Notes: a model not told the origin generated them from the letters alone. Shown: positions 1-11,180, counted from the stretch's first letter. The stretch is 64,000 nt of DNA from Reticulitermes speratus (GCA_021186555.1 JAJKFL010000007.1:27516677-27580676); one strand, 5' to 3'. Translations and numbers: made by a program.

Positions 1-262
1 AGGTCGCGGGTTCGATTCCTGATGGAGTCATTGAAAATTTTCATTGACTTAATCCTTGCGACCGCAATATGGCCCTGGGGTCGACTCAGCTTCTAACAGA
101 AATAAGTACCAGGGCTAGTTCCTGGGGGGGGGGGGGGGGTGAAGGCGGCCGGTGCTTAGGGCTGACAACCTTAGCACTTTCATGTGCCGATTGTCTGGAA
201 ATCTGGGGGCCTCAACGTCCTGGAACCCTAGGGGCCTGTCCAGGCCTGTAATGGGATTGCTT
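1..262 (+). mobile_element. SINE family A, 5' end cut by window edge
   Basis: tRNA-derived SINE. The Pol III B box (GGTTCGATTCC) lies at about 10-20. It is followed by the family A body with the landmarks GGCCCTGGGGTCGACTCAG, GGCGGCCGGTGC and a terminal CCTGTAATGGGATTGCTTTACC. The A box falls outside the window. A run of about 17 G interrupts the body near 124-140. Five related copies occur at 4535, 9625, 43189, 46165 and 61490, so this is a dispersed family. The 60-codon open frame inside it is not coding. Confidence 0.85.
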
Positions 263-967
263 TACCTTTAGATCATTGCAGAGGTCTGGCCGGGTCAGTG
301 CGCGGTGGCATAGAATTAAGAGTATAGAGAAATAAATTGTTATCCAAAAAAAGGACCGTTTTTTAATGGAATGCAGTTGATAGCAGAGAATGACATAGTG
401 AGAGGAAGTGAAGAGAGAAATGCAATCAAATGGACAATGAAATTAAAGTTTAATTTAGATGATAAAATACGCGTAAGATACACAAATACCAAAATTCTCA
501 AAGACCTTTTTAAGATGAACATTTTTATCTACCTCTTTTCTTAAATGAACCCAAATATGAAGTTATATGTGTTTCGCATTTACCTCAATCGTACTACATA
601 TTAATTTCTGTTGTATATATATTTCGTTGGATATGATTTTGGGCACCTTAACGAGCTTGTAAAGCGGCAGACACCTGGCTGATTTTAATTAATAAAACAC
701 CTTCTGTTGCATAATTTTGGTAACAACGTCCCGTAGAAATTATGCCTTGCTTTGTTAAGATGATCGGCTTTTGCTAGCAAAGGGGCGACGTTAATCTTGC
801 CTATCTGCTCGTCACATTATCATCTTGGTGTGGCTGTTGGTCCCATCTTGTGGTTTTCTTGTAGCAAAACGCTTCCTTTGAGTCAGGAATCGTGGTTGTG
901 TTCACAGCCTTGTTCTGTCAAACGTCCCCAATGTGAGCGACATGTGTACGGAGCAACACTTCGCGCT
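263..967. other. AT-rich stretch without recognised feature
   Basis: No repeat, RNA or coding signal recognised. Short open frames here have no domain or homology signal I can see. Confidence 0.6.
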
Positions 968-1534
968 GAGCAACTTAATTTTAACACTTTCTGGACAGGT
1001 AACGTGCTAGACTCGTATGAGAGAAGCACGTGGTTCGAATCTAGGCAGGGTTTCCATTTATCATACACCTTCATTGTAAATATCACATATAATGAGCAAC
1101 ACTCCTAATTGAGCAACGTATTTGGACACGTTCTGAACACGCAATGCTCTTTTCTTGGATGCAGAAGGCAAGGCAAAGGTAAAATGTACCCTAGAACAGA
1201 CCATGAAGGCCCAGATGGGGAGTAGAGGTATAGCTCTACTCTTTAATCTCGGCGCTAGATGGGGTGGGAGGTCAACGCCAGGCCCCGGTCGCTTTACCCC
1301 CGGGAATGACCCGGTACCCATTGTACAAGAGGCTGGGTAGGCCCCAGGACCGGTCTGGACGGGTGCTGATAATCTCGCCTCCACCGGGATTCGATCCCCG
1401 AACGGTCCATCTCGTAGCGAGTCGCTATACCGACTGAGCTCTACCGGCCCACGGATGTAGAACGTACCTGGTCGTTAAATCGTGGGCGATAATTTAACTA
1501 AGCAACAGTCGGAATTGAGCAACTTAATGTGAAC
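968..1534. repeat. Old low-copy repeat with GAGCAAC motifs, host of two insertions
   Basis: The phrase GAGCAACTTAAT and variants recur at about 968, 1092, 1110 and 1515, suggesting an older degenerate repeat. It is interrupted by a SINE B copy (1167-1452) and followed by a hammerhead foldback (1547-1770). A tRNA-like B box (GGTTCGAATC) near 1033 and another near 1818 may be remnants of a further SINE family. The classification is uncertain. Confidence 0.35.
1167..1452 (-). mobile_element. SINE family B
   Basis: tRNA-derived SINE in reverse orientation. On the minus strand it begins with a tRNA-like head: A-box-like GCTCAGTCGGTATAGCG and B box GGGATCGAATCCCGG, near 1450-1380. The body follows with CCCAGCCTCTTGTACAATGG and ends at GGTACATTTTACC. 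The flanks carry a probable 10-bp target duplication, GGATGCAGAA (1157-1166) and GGATGTAGAA (1453-1462), with one mismatch. This fits target-primed insertion by a LINE enzyme. Copies also lie at 14939 and 20468. Confidence 0.87.
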
Positions 1535-1546
1535 AACTTCAGAGGA

Positions 1547-1770
1547 GATCTGCGCTCTTCTGGATTATTACGCAGCGTCATGTGGTAATCCTTAACCGAC
1601 GTTTCGGGAGAACTTTTTAGTCCCATATTTAAGGGTCAGGAATTCCCTTGACCCCTGAAGATGGGACCGATACGTTGTCCCGAAACGTCGGTAAAGGATT
1701 ACCACACGACGCTGCGTAATAATCCAGAAGAGCGCAGATCTCATCAACATCGCGGCGGAAGCCTGCAATG
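1547..1770 (+). mobile_element. P2 foldback element with hammerhead motif, 12-bp target duplication
   Basis: A 224-bp element flanked by the exact 12-bp duplication AACTTCAGAGGA (1535-1546 and 1771-1782). Two inverted arms of about 60 bp (1547-1605 and 1680-1741, both rich in GCGCAGATC and TTACGCAGCGTC) surround a hammerhead-like core. A one-sided tail, ATCAACATCGCGGCGGAAG, ends the element. The same arm and tail recur at 26209-26335 on the minus strand. The layout matches a short Penelope-like copy with an inverted partial terminal repeat. That assignment is an inference, because no reverse transcriptase is present. Confidence 0.75.
1655..1693 (+). ncRNA. Hammerhead ribozyme motif (P2 type)
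   Basis: Core CTGAAGA at 1655-1661, one extra T, helix II GGGAC / GTCCC closing a nine-base loop, then GAAA at 1682-1685 and C-GUCG-GUA. ACGU after GAA is self-complementary, which would suit a dimeric ribozyme cleaving after GUC. Helix I is weak, two pairs by my reading, so activity is doubtful in isolation. Confidence 0.55.
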
Positions 1771-1782
1771 AACTTCAGAGGA

Positions 1783-2945
1783 CTTAACAATCTGGATTTG
1801 TGTTCAGGCTGTTACTGGTTCGAATCCCGGCTGACTTACAGTGTACATTTTATCTCAGCCTTTTCATGTGCTTGCCGGGACAACGCCTTCAGACAGGCCA
1901 CGACAGGTATCTTCCAAATACTTATCTACTCACCATTTGTGGTTACCATCACATTTGGAGTTAAATAATCTTTCCAATTGAAACATCACTAGGTAAACAA
2001 TAAACTAGCTCCGGTAAGAAGTAATGCCACGTACCGTAGAACTTACACAGGTCTCAGCACCATGTACTTCTAGGCTCGTAGCAGACGTAGTTACTAACAG
2101 TCTCTGCCAGATGGCTTTAATCGTCAGACGGTCTCGACGGATCATTTGATGCCATACGTAAATACGATCAGTATTTTTGTAATTGTAAACACTAGTAAGT
2201 GTATGCAACTTATGTTTGCGCTCGCAGATTGTACTGACATCTGAACAATTTTGACATAACATTGTGCGTAGCGTGGTTGATATTTTCTTTGTTGTTGTTC
2301 CGTAATAGCGTGTTTTGAGCGACATTTACTTATAAACTGTTTTAAACTGAAGGAGATGGAGGAAGAAAGGGGGAAAGGAATGATAGTATTCCAGATAAAT
2401 AAAAGGGATTGGAAAGAAACACGGATAATGTGGGGTCATAAAAGATTATGTAACAAGTAAAAAGGTTGACGTTGAATTTTTAACGGGTATTACACTACTT
2501 TATTTATAATTATTAATAAATTAATCTCTCCAGGGTGTGAGAAAACTGCTGAATCTTATGAAGTGACTTCTTAACGTTACGCCGTTTGATTATAGGCAGA
2601 GGACCGACTATTGTGATATGTTTATCTTTATTTTCCTTAGCCGATCGAAAGTATATCGGGCAGTACGTTGAAATGAAACACTTTCATTTCCTTTCACATC
2701 TCTCTTTTTCATCATTTGATTATAATGCTCTTCAGCTCTACGTTGTCTGAGTAGTTGATACAGCTCGTGAAGTAACCTACGAGATAAAGATATTCTACCT
2801 CTGTAGATCACTGCAACTAGCCAATTATATTGACAGGCGTTTGCATTATCTGCACTTTACAGTCGCTCTTCGGTACTGGCTGCGGGCCACAGTTTGCAAA
2901 CAGTCTTATTTAATATTGGTTAGAAAAAAGTGGGTGTTTATCTTG
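1783..2945. other. Unannotated stretch
   Basis: Contains a tRNA-like B box fragment near 1818-1850 and otherwise no repeat family seen elsewhere in the window. The minus-strand open frame at 2005-2325 (106 codons) has no recognisable domain and is treated as chance. Confidence 0.5.
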
Positions 2946-3460
2946 ACAGGTGTTGTGACCTCCATGGTAATAGAACTCGGGAATCGGTATTGGGTTGTGA
3001 CCTCCATGGTAACGGAACTCGGGAATCGGTTTTGGGTTGTGACCTCCATGGTAACGGAATTCGGGAGTCGGTGTTGGGTTGTGACCTCCATGGTAACGGA
3101 ACGTGGGAATCGGTGTTGGGTTGTGACCTCCATGGTAACGGAACTCGGGAATCGGTGTTGGGTTGTGACCTCCATGGTAACGAAATTCGGGAATCGGTGT
3201 TGGGTTGTGATCTCCATGGTAACGGAACTCGGGAATCGGTGTTGGGTTGTGACCTCCATGGTAACGGAATTCGGGAATCGGTGTTGGGTTGTGACCTCCA
3301 TGGTAACGGAACTCGGGAATCGGTGTTGGGTTGTGACCTCCATGGTAACGGAACTCGGGAATCGGTGTTGGGTTGTGACCTCCATGATAATGGAACTCGG
3401 GAATCGGTGTTGGGTTGTGACGTCCATGGTAATGGAACTCGGGAATTGGTGTTGGACCGT
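2946..3460. repeat. 42-bp tandem satellite, about 12 copies
   Basis: About twelve head-to-tail copies of a 42-bp unit containing GTGACCTCCATGGTAACGGA. Most copies differ at one to three positions. The unit length is divisible by three and lacks stops, so long repetitive open frames of 185 to 223 codons appear in several frames on both strands. This is the expected artefact of such an array and not evidence for a protein. Each unit carries CCATGGTAAC, whose complement GTTACCATGG resembles half of an RFX X-box. Confidence 0.97.
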
Positions 3461-4522
3461 GTACCACAATTTAGAAAAACTTATTTTAATGGTCCTGTTT
3501 AGAAGCATGTGAACGACTATCTTGAAAGTGTTGGCGCTCTTTGCATTAATTTTAAGAGTTAATTAAAGTGTTTGTCCACCTCCATAGTTGATATTACTTG
3601 GATAATATTAAAGCCTGCGGATCCACGTTGGCTCAGAAACTGCAGTTTGATGGTCCGATTTAAGACAAGTGGCCTTCCATATTGACAGGTGTTAGTGCAG
3701 TGTGTACTAATGGCTGAAATTCCCTGAAGCTCACTCAAAGCTCTTCTCATGCCCTGAGAGGGCTGTACCGATCTTTAAGGATGCTGGAGTTATGTGAATA
3801 ATCCTCCAAGCTTCTCCCTGTCTCCATTTTTTTTGCCTGCAAGTTCTCTTGCTGAACCTTACCCGATGATGAAGGCATTCCAGTGAGAGACGCGAACACT
3901 TTAAGCCTCCCCACAGCTATGTCAGACCGCCAGCAAACGTGTGGGTGGAGCCTACACGGTGCATATGCAAATGTTTGTATCTAAAGCGACTACCTGTCCG
4001 TATTTGAAAAAAGGAAGCAGTAGTTCAAAGAGAATTAGTTCCTTTATTAAATTAGGTGATAGGACAATTAATTTGGAGGAGTAAAGAAAGAAAGGGATGT
4101 GGGAAGAACAAGGAATGAATGGATGTCGGAAGAAAGAAAGAAAGAAAACATTATGACAGAAAGGAAGGAGAGGTAGTTACAAGGGTAGAAAGATTGAAGG
4201 ACAGAGACCGGAGAGAGAGAAAAGAGGGGATGATAATACTCTTTGATATTTTATGGTACCAGAAAAGAAAACGAAAACACCCGCTGAAACTGAAAATACC
4301 CGCGCGTGTTTCTTTATCCCTTTCGTACTATATCTCCTTTCCTCTGACTTTCCTCTCCCATCCTCTTTCTTCCTATCATTGAATGTGTTTTTAAAAGACG
4401 TTTTTATCCTTCAGATTGCGCTAGTTCGAACATAGAGGTTCCATCTGTGTATGCACGTGAGAACTATGTGTTTTCGGTAACAGACACACGCACAGACTCG
4501 GTGATCATAAATATCGTATTGC
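3461..4522. other. Unannotated stretch with a purine-rich segment
   Basis: GA-rich simple sequence occupies roughly 4083-4240 (repeated GAAAGAAAGAAAG) and CT-rich sequence follows to about 4380. Nothing else is recognised. Confidence 0.5.
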
Positions 4523-4534
4523 TATATATACTGT

Positions 4535-4810
4535 GGGGCACGCGGTGGCGGAACCGGAACGTCGCGGGTTCGATTCCCGATGGTGTCACTGGAATTTTTC
4601 AGTGACATAATCGTTCCGGTCGCACTATGGCCCTGGGGTCGACTCAGCCTCTAACAGAAATGAGTACCAGGAATCTTTCCTGGGGGGTAAAGGCGGCCGG
4701 TGCGTAGGGCTGACAACCTTACCACCTTCATGTGCCGATTGTCTAAAGATCTGGGAGCCTCAACCTCCTGGAACCCTAAGGGCCTGTCAAGGCCTGTAAT
4801 GGGATAGCTT
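4535..4810 (+). mobile_element. SINE family A, full length with 12-bp target duplication
   Basis: Complete copy: tRNA-like head with B box GGTTCGATTCCC near 4568, then the family A body to TGTAATGGGATAGCTT. It is bounded by the exact duplication TATATATACTGT at 4523-4534 and 4811-4822. This copy defines both ends of family A in the window, giving about 276 bp. Confidence 0.93.
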
Positions 4811-4822
4811 TATATATACTGT

Positions 4823-5394
4823 AATGTCATTTACTGCAAAGGGGTTAGCGATAAGCAGTATTTGAATATCAAGTCCTCCCTCGTCCCAAAGATGAAATTT
4901 AACATACAGGTTTTCAGGCTTGTACGGCAGGTGTCAATCAAGTCTTCTGGGTTTTGACACTGCGATGGCTATAAGTTTATTTCGACGTTTCGAAGTAACG
5001 TGATACCTCCGTTTTATTCTGACAAAATTAAATTTTGGAGTATGCTGAAACCTGTCATGCAGACCGTATAATGTAAAAGTCTGTTGCAAGGAAGTATAAC
5101 CAGCATGGACCTATGGGGAAGAAGTTGGCATAATAACGAAAAAATCTGGAACATTCGTAGATATGGATGAATATCAAGCAATACGATGATATGTAAAATT
5201 TGAAGAAAGAATTTACGATCACCCTGTTCTCGCAATTTAACGTAAACTTACATGTTTTTTAAACAAAAATTGATATACCGGTATTTTAATATTTACTGAA
5301 ACAGGACTGCTGCTTTAGTACGTATATAGCATTCTTTTTTTTAACAAATCACTACTGAAATTATATATGGTATCGATCTAATGACTAGGATACG
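4823..5394. other. Stretch with a degenerate P2 fragment
   Basis: A short decayed P2 arm (GTCTTCTGGGTTTTGACACTG, then CGACGTTTCGAAG) lies at about 4938-5000. The remainder is AT-rich with nothing recognised. Confidence 0.4.
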
Positions 5395-5585
5395 GTTTGG
5401 GGCGCACTGAGTCTCCTATTCAGTTGGTACAAGGGGTTATTCATCCGAAAGTAAAGCTTTCGGGGCATGAAGTTGACAAACCTCCGTTTGGTGCCGATTT
5501 TAACAATGAGTGGATGTATACTTCTCCGCCCTCCATATGCCTTCATGGCTTGCACAGGGATAAATTTACTTGTAAATGTAGCAAA
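5395..5585 (+). mobile_element. SINE family B2, 3' fragment
   Basis: Shows the B2 landmarks in order: AAGCTTTCGGGGCATGAAGT, GACAAACCTCCGTTTGG, AATGAGTGGATGTATACTTC and GGCTTGCACAGGGATAA. It aligns by eye with copies at 32586 and 62465. The tRNA head is missing. Confidence 0.7.
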
Positions 5586-5662
5586 TGAGGAATAGAACTA
5601 GGCGAAAGTATACATTGTAGGTATGTGTGTAGAAACATCCTGTGTATTTATGCAGGTGCCTC

Positions 5663-5694
5663 CTGAAGATGGCCCATGAGGGTCGAAACACATA
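5663..5694 (+). ncRNA. Degenerate hammerhead ribozyme motif
   Basis: CTGAAGA at 5663-5669, extra T, a five-pair helix II GGCCC / GGGTC around ATGA, then GAAA at 5685-5688. The helix III region (CACATA) lacks the expected closing G and helix I is poor, so this copy is probably inactive. Confidence 0.5.
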
Positions 5695-5764
5695 GGCGGC
5701 TTGAGTGATGTCAGTAAGACTCATTACTTAAGTTACGGTTAGATGGTTTGTGTGAATGTTACCG

Positions 5765-6050
5765 AAAAGACAACTGCCCGCAAATGTTGATATTCCAGTT
5801 AAATTAAACCTTTGAAGACTGGAATTTAACCTGAATTATATTTAAATATTCAGCTCGTACCGCGCAGTAAACACACTCCGTCTCGGTTACAAAAACCAGT
5901 CAGTTATTGTTATATGCGGGAAAAATTGATATTAGTTTTGAGATCCTTTCAAAACTCGTAAATACACTGTGTGGACAGATATATAGTTTTTGAAAGTTTT
6001 AACATTGTTGTACAGAAAGTAACCACTGGGGTTTAAAGGTTTAATAGAAA
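5765..6050 (+). repeat. Interspersed repeat family R
   Basis: Landmarks CCGCGCAGTAAACACACTCC, then AAATACACTGTGTGGACAG and AACCACTGGGGTTTAAAGG. Related sequence occurs reversed at 17460-17745 and forward at 30290-30560, 47050-47160 and 53440-53660. No terminal repeats or coding are obvious and its class is unknown. Confidence 0.55.
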
Positions 6051-6518
6051 CATATTCAATACTTCCAGTATGCATGACATCAGATGGCGAATCTTCTTCT
6101 TCCTACTGGTTATGAGATTTTATAAATTGTTTGAAATATGACACTAATTACGGTGTCAGAGATTTGTATTTTTATCACTCAATGTCCAACAATCGGCAGC
6201 GGAGGTATAATACCTTCAACTGAACACACTCCCACCAGCAACCAGAGTAAAATCAGGCTCCCGCCCCCACCACTTGGAGGTGGCAAGGAACCTATCGCCT
6301 TTGGTTCCGAAATCTTGACATATATTATCGATATTGTCTTATATCTCGTTATACATTATTTTGTTTAATACCTTAAGGATGTTAAAGTGTTCACTTATAC
6401 TGCATATATTTTACTGCTGTATGTAATTTGTACTCCTTACCACCTCGTAACACTTGACCAACAGATGAACTCTAATTATACGTTTTGTATTTACAATACA
6501 GTCGCTGTGAACAAGCCC

Positions 6519-6553
6519 GACATGTTTCGATCCCTTATTGGGATCATCATCAG
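6519..6553 (-). ncRNA. Hammerhead ribozyme motif, well-formed
   Basis: Read on the minus strand: CUGAUGA, extra U, a perfect six-pair helix II GAUCCC / GGGAUC around AAUAA, then GAAAC-AU-GUC. Helix I pairs GUCC before the core with GGGC after the GUC cleavage site (one G-U pair). ACAUGU in the helix III region is self-complementary. The surrounding single-arm element is too decayed for me to place its ends. Confidence 0.72.
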
Positions 6554-6734
6554 GGACATTTTTGATTATAAATTACACATTACAAACTAACAATATAGGT
6601 ACAGATTAAAAGTACAAAATATATAAATGCGAAAGCTGTAGGCTATCTCTCTGTTGGGTCCTTGATCCACTGTGTATCGGAAATTGTCTCTTTACATGTG
6701 GGAGGCTACCTTACCAACTATTGTTCGGTCAATC

Positions 6735-7060
6735 AAATCAAGAAGTCTGAGATGGGCGAGGCATGGGGTACGAATGAGGTTTAGGAGAGGTGCATAGAGG
6801 GTTTTAGTGGGGAAATATGATGGAAAGAGACAACTCGGAAGACCTAGGCGTAGATGGGAGGATAATATTAAATGGATCGTTACGAGATCGGTTGGGGACG
6901 TGGTCTGAATTGATTTCTTTTAGGATAAGTACGAGTGGCGGGCAGTGTTTAGAGCACTAATTAACTTTCGGTTTCCATAAAATACAGGGAACTTCTTGAC
7001 TAGCTGAGGAACTGCTAGCTTCTCAAGTAGGACTGTGTTACACGGAGACAGTTGGTGAGT
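6735..7060 (+). pseudogene. LINE L3 3' end (reverse transcriptase C-terminal tail and 3' UTR)
   Basis: One forward frame, roughly 6810-6907, reads as the basic C-terminal tail of a non-LTR retrotransposon polyprotein, including GRPRRRWEDNIK followed by a stop. The 3' untranslated part (GACTAGCTGAGGAACTGC, CTTCTCAAGTAGGACTG) also occurs at 42620-42690, showing a shared family. The copy is 5' truncated and has lost the catalytic domains. Confidence 0.75.
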
Positions 7061-7930
7061 TAGGAAGTGTAATTTGTTTAATGATTATACCCATAAATTA
7101 AGAAGGAGGACTCTGTTGATCTTACGTTTGTCACTTCTGTGTCGTAGCAAATCAAAGTCACTGCTCAGTTTTAATGTACGTAGCCCTGTGATAGTACCAC
7201 AGGACTATAATGATCGTGATAGTACCACAGGGCTATAATGATCGGTTGATTTTAGAGACTAGTATTGTTTGTGTGCGCACACAGAAATCTGTTAGGGACA
7301 TTTATCTTGATTTGAGAAGTATCCTGGAGAAGGAGGAAGGTCATTTAGTAGAAGACTTGACGAGGAGGTGGAAACATTTTCAGTATGAACTTTTTTTTCT
7401 CTCACTAGAGTGTGAGGAGTCGTAAGGGGGTGTTCATCCCGACTTCAGTAATGGCTTTGAAAGAAAAAGGGAAAGAGGAAAATGTGTGAAGTTTAAGGAA
7501 GTGCATTTTTTTTAGTGTAGTCTACATATAGAATATTCACCAGCGAAATTTGTGAACTGTTTTTACGATAAGCGGCTCTCGAAGGCATCCAGGTTGAAAG
7601 TTAGTAGTTATGGAATTATTTATTTTATGTACTTTGTCCATCGTTACTAGTTAAAACAACAACAAACAAAGAGCAACCTGTCGGGGATAGGATGTGCATA
7701 GAGCCTTATGACTAAGTTCGATCTTTTGTTTTAGCCTGGGAACGGAGCTCTATCCTGTCCCCGAAACATTGTTTTAGTTTTATTTATTTATTTATTTATT
7801 TATTTTTAACACTAATCGATAGGAAAGGCACACAAAGTAACTTACTGCAAGTGTGATAAAGGCCTACCATTGTCAGAATCGTATATAATTGTGTTTTAGT
7901 AATTCCGGTTGCAGTTTATTGTGGTAGATG
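7061..7930. other. Unannotated stretch
   Basis: Holds a local duplication GTGATAGTACCACAGG at about 7187 and 7216, a decayed palindrome at about 7675-7775 whose right part resembles a P5 hammerhead half (ACGGAGCTC then GTCCCCGAAAC), and a (TTTA)n run at 7778-7806. No gene recognised. Confidence 0.45.
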
Positions 7931-7989
7931 GCAAGTGTCTCCAAATGAAGTATTATTACATTTGTATCTTTCCTTCTTTCCCAAGTGTC

Positions 7990-8393
7990 CACTTCGGAAT
8001 GCAGATCAGAAGTATGTGGAAAGTTTTGAAATGTGGTGCTGGAGAAGAATGGAGAAGATCAGTTGGACCGATCGTGTGAGAAATGAAGAAGTATTACACA
8101 GAGTCAAGGAGAGAGGAATATCGTACATACAATAAAAAGAAGAAAGGCTAACTGGATTGGTCACATCTTGAGTAGAAACTGCCTTCTGAAACATGTGATT
8201 GAAGGAAAGTTAGAGGGAAGGATAGAAATGACGAAAAGACTAGGGAGAAGACGTAAGCAGCTACTTGATTACCTTAAGGAAAATAGAAGATACTGGAAAT
8301 TGAAAGAGGAAGCACTAGATCGCACCCTGTGGAGAACTCGCTTTGGAAGAGACTACGGACCTGTCGTAAGACAGACTACAGAATGAATAAATT
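7990..8393 (+). pseudogene. LINE L1 3' end, frameshifted reverse transcriptase tail
   Basis: Encodes the last ~120 residues of a non-LTR retrotransposon polyprotein. Visible pieces are WRRMEKISWTDRVRNEEVL in one frame and RNCLLKHVIEGKLEGR through YGPVVRQTTE in another. Comparison with the copy at 51959-52290 places a one-base deletion near 8107, which shifts the frame and creates a stop after SYIQ. Sequence ends with GAATGAATAAAT, a simple 3' tail. The reverse transcriptase domain is missing, so this is a dead 5'-truncated insertion. Confidence 0.85.
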
Positions 8394-8671
8394 TTCCTTC
8401 ATCAGATTGTGATCGGTTCCTCCCATAACAGATTTTATTTTCATGCTTGTATTTCATTTCACGTTAAGGACCTTTTTAGTTTACGTAAAACCACGAAAGA
8501 GTGACGGAACAAACCAGCAACCTATCGACTAACCAGAGAACTCTCTAACGAAGCAAACAAACGACTGAGTAACCAAGTAGCCAACGATACGACAAAACAT
8601 GCTGACGGAGAAAACAACACAACAGTCAATCAAGAAACTGATGGACCGACTAATGAAATGGGTGTCCGACA
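8394..8671. other. Unannotated spacer before satellite
   Basis: From about 8500 it contains degenerate ACCAACGA / CAACGACTGA-like words that may be eroded satellite related to the array that follows. Nothing else seen. Confidence 0.35.
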
Positions 8672-9367
8672 GATTTACTGGCCGATAGGTTGACTGACCG
8701 ACGGATTGACCTGTCGACGTATTGACTGTCCGATAGGTTGTCTGGTCGATAGGTTGACTGACCGATAGATTGACTGACCGACAGATTGACTTGTCGACGT
8801 ATTGACTGTCCGATAGGTTGTCTGGCCGATAGATTGACTAACCGACAGATTGACTTGTCGACGTATTGACTGTCCGATAGGTTGTGTGGTCGATAGGTTG
8901 ACTGACCGATAGATTGACTGACCGACAGATTGACTTGTCGACGTATTGACTGTCCGATAGGTTGTCTGGCCGATAGATTGACTAACCGACAGATTGACTT
9001 GTCGACGTATTGACTGTCCGATAGGTTGTGTGGTCGATAGGTTGACTGACCGATAGGTTGACTGACCGACGGATTGACTTGTCGACGTATTGACTGTCCG
9101 ATAGGTTGTCTGGCCGATAGATTGACTGACCGACAGATTGACTTGTCGACGTATTGACTGTCCGATAGGTTGTTTGGTCGATATGTTGACTGACCGATAG
9201 GTTGACTGACCGACGGATTGACTTGTCGACGTATTGACTGTCCGATAGGTTGTCTGGCCGATAGATTGACTGACCGACAGATTGACTTGTCGACGTATTG
9301 ACTGTCCGATAGGTTGTCTGGTCGATAGGTTGACTGACCGATAGATTTGCAAATAGATTGACTGACC
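8672..9367. repeat. 16-bp-based satellite with 144-bp higher-order unit
   Basis: Built from ~16-bp monomers such as GATTGACTGACCGACA. The landmark GTCGACGTATTGAC recurs at 8713, 8793, 8857, 8937, 9001, 9081, 9145, 9225 and 9289. Spacings alternate strictly 80 and 64 bp (five and four monomers), making a 144-bp higher-order repeat. Because 144 is divisible by three, long Q/S/R-rich open frames of 225 and 267 codons appear on the minus strand. I treat these as artefacts. Confidence 0.97.
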
Positions 9368-9615
9368 GACTTCTCGAAATAATAATCCGACAGTTCAGAG
9401 TGTGACAGGCTATGCGCTAGACAAATTGATTTCGGTTCTCGGAAGAGTGACATGCTGTATTTACTGTGGTGTTTAGAACGTGATTAAAATCAATTGCAAA
9501 GATGTCTAATACAATTTTTTATTGAGAAACAAATGATTTTTTAAAATAAGATGCTTTATTATGAAAAATTTGTTTCAACAATAAAAATTGTTTTCTTAAA
9601 CTGGATTGTGATTGG
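9368..9615. other. AT-rich spacer
   Basis: No feature recognised between the satellite and the next SINE. Confidence 0.5.
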
Positions 9616-9624
9616 TCTTAATTA

Positions 9625-9860
9625 TGTATCGTGACGCAGTTGGTTCAGGCACTGCGCTACAAGCCCGAAGGTCGCGGGTTCGATTCCCAATGGAATTTTT
9701 CATTGACCTAATCCTTCCGGCCGCACTGGGGTCGACTCAACCTCCAACAGAAAGGAGTACCAGGGGTCTGAAAACCTTACCACTTTCATACACCAATTGT
9801 CTAGAAGTTCTGGGAGCCTCAACCTTCTGGAGTCCTAAGAGCCTCTCCAGGCCTGTATAG
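9625..9860 (+). mobile_element. SINE family A, internally deleted copy
   Basis: tRNA-like head with A-box-like GCAGTTGGTTCAGGCACTG and B box GGTTCGATTCCC near 9676, then a shortened body (part of the CCCTGGGG...GGCGGCCGG segment is missing) ending in CCAGGCCTGTATAG. The internal deletion sits between ACCAGGGGTCTG and AAAACCTTACCAC. Confidence 0.82.
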
Positions 9861-11180
9861 TAAACACAGTGGGCTGTCACGTACCACAACTGTATTCAGA
9901 ACACCTATACAGCCCAGTCAGAAACGCTGTAGAATATTTTTCCTTAGGGTATATCATCTGGTGTGTGTCCCTCCATGATTACTGTTTACAATGCATGGAC
10001 ATGGAAGATTGTGAAGTAGTTTAAATCGCAAACAAAGCATTTAAAAACCCAGTTTACCTGAAATTCGATATAACATTTTCACTGTTGTATCATCTTGCCG
10101 ATGGAATTGTTAAAGCAGTTGACATACACTCTCGGAGCTTCCAATTCCAGTGCGAACTTCGCCGAACAAAAAGCCTACTCTTAGTCTCCAATCTCCATTA
10201 ACACCCTCTCTCTTATTCCATTTTTTTCTTCTTCTTCCTTGCATTTTTATAACAGTTCTCTAATAACTGTTCTTTTCCGTTCTACAAGAAAACTAAGTTT
10301 CACCCTCCTTTATCAGATCGGGCCCCATGCAATGTGCAGCTCTTTATTTTATGGTGTAGAAACGTGATCTCGTTCAATATGGTTCATAAAAAGTGCAAGA
10401 AAAGAAATGAACAATCCCGATTTCCATATAGCACAGCCTAATATGGTATTAATTTTAGTACAAGGACCAAAATGTCATTGCCTTTTTTTTCCCCCATTTT
10501 CCACGTATAAGGATTGCATACCGAATTTCGAAATAATTACAACCGTATGTCGAATTGCTTATGTTTTGTCACTTACAAGATAAGGTTAATTAGACAACCC
10601 AAGTTAGCCCATGTAGCTTTACTGGTACTCTTTCGTTTTTCATTCACTTGTGTTCCATTTCGTAAGAAGGATCTCGCTTTGAATACTCTGATGCATCGTA
10701 TAGAAAACTGAAGTGACAAACTCCATAGAATATGGAAGGGTGTACTTGAATGGAGCAAACACGTTTTTAAAGCCGCGTCTTTGTTAATGGTATAAAGTCC
10801 AGTGGTAACTATATATACCATCTGATATAACGTTTGAAAACTCTGCAGTTTGCCTATACGACGTATTTATGTGTACATTATGATTCTCCGACGAAATGTC
10901 GACATCTTCCTTCATAGTATTAAGTGATTGCTCTTGACAATGGACACGAAGTGTGCTCCCTGTGACGTAGGAACTAGGGTTTTGTGCATGAATAGCGTGT
11001 TTATTTACCATAAAGTACGGACCGACAAATAAATTGTAATAAGACTCTGCAGAAATAAGGACAATGGCCAGCAGGTGAGGCGTCCTCTTTGTGATATTAA
11101 TTATACGTAATGCCAAATATTTGTACTTTTGTGACAAAACAAAATAAATTGTGTGCTATTTTATAGTTCACATTCCGCTA
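9861..11180. other. Unannotated stretch
   Basis: No repeat family from elsewhere in the window, RNA or coding signal recognised. Short open frames (up to 117 codons, minus, 10784-11137) have no domain. Confidence 0.5.

Noticed and set aside
2841..3512. Open frames of 185-223 codons over the 42-bp array as repeat proteins
   Set aside because: The unit is a stop-free multiple of three, so long frames occur in several frames on both strands. No single frame looks conserved.
8650..9453. 267- and 225-codon minus-strand frames rich in Q, S and R
   Set aside because: They lie on a 144-bp higher-order satellite. The periodicity explains both open frames.
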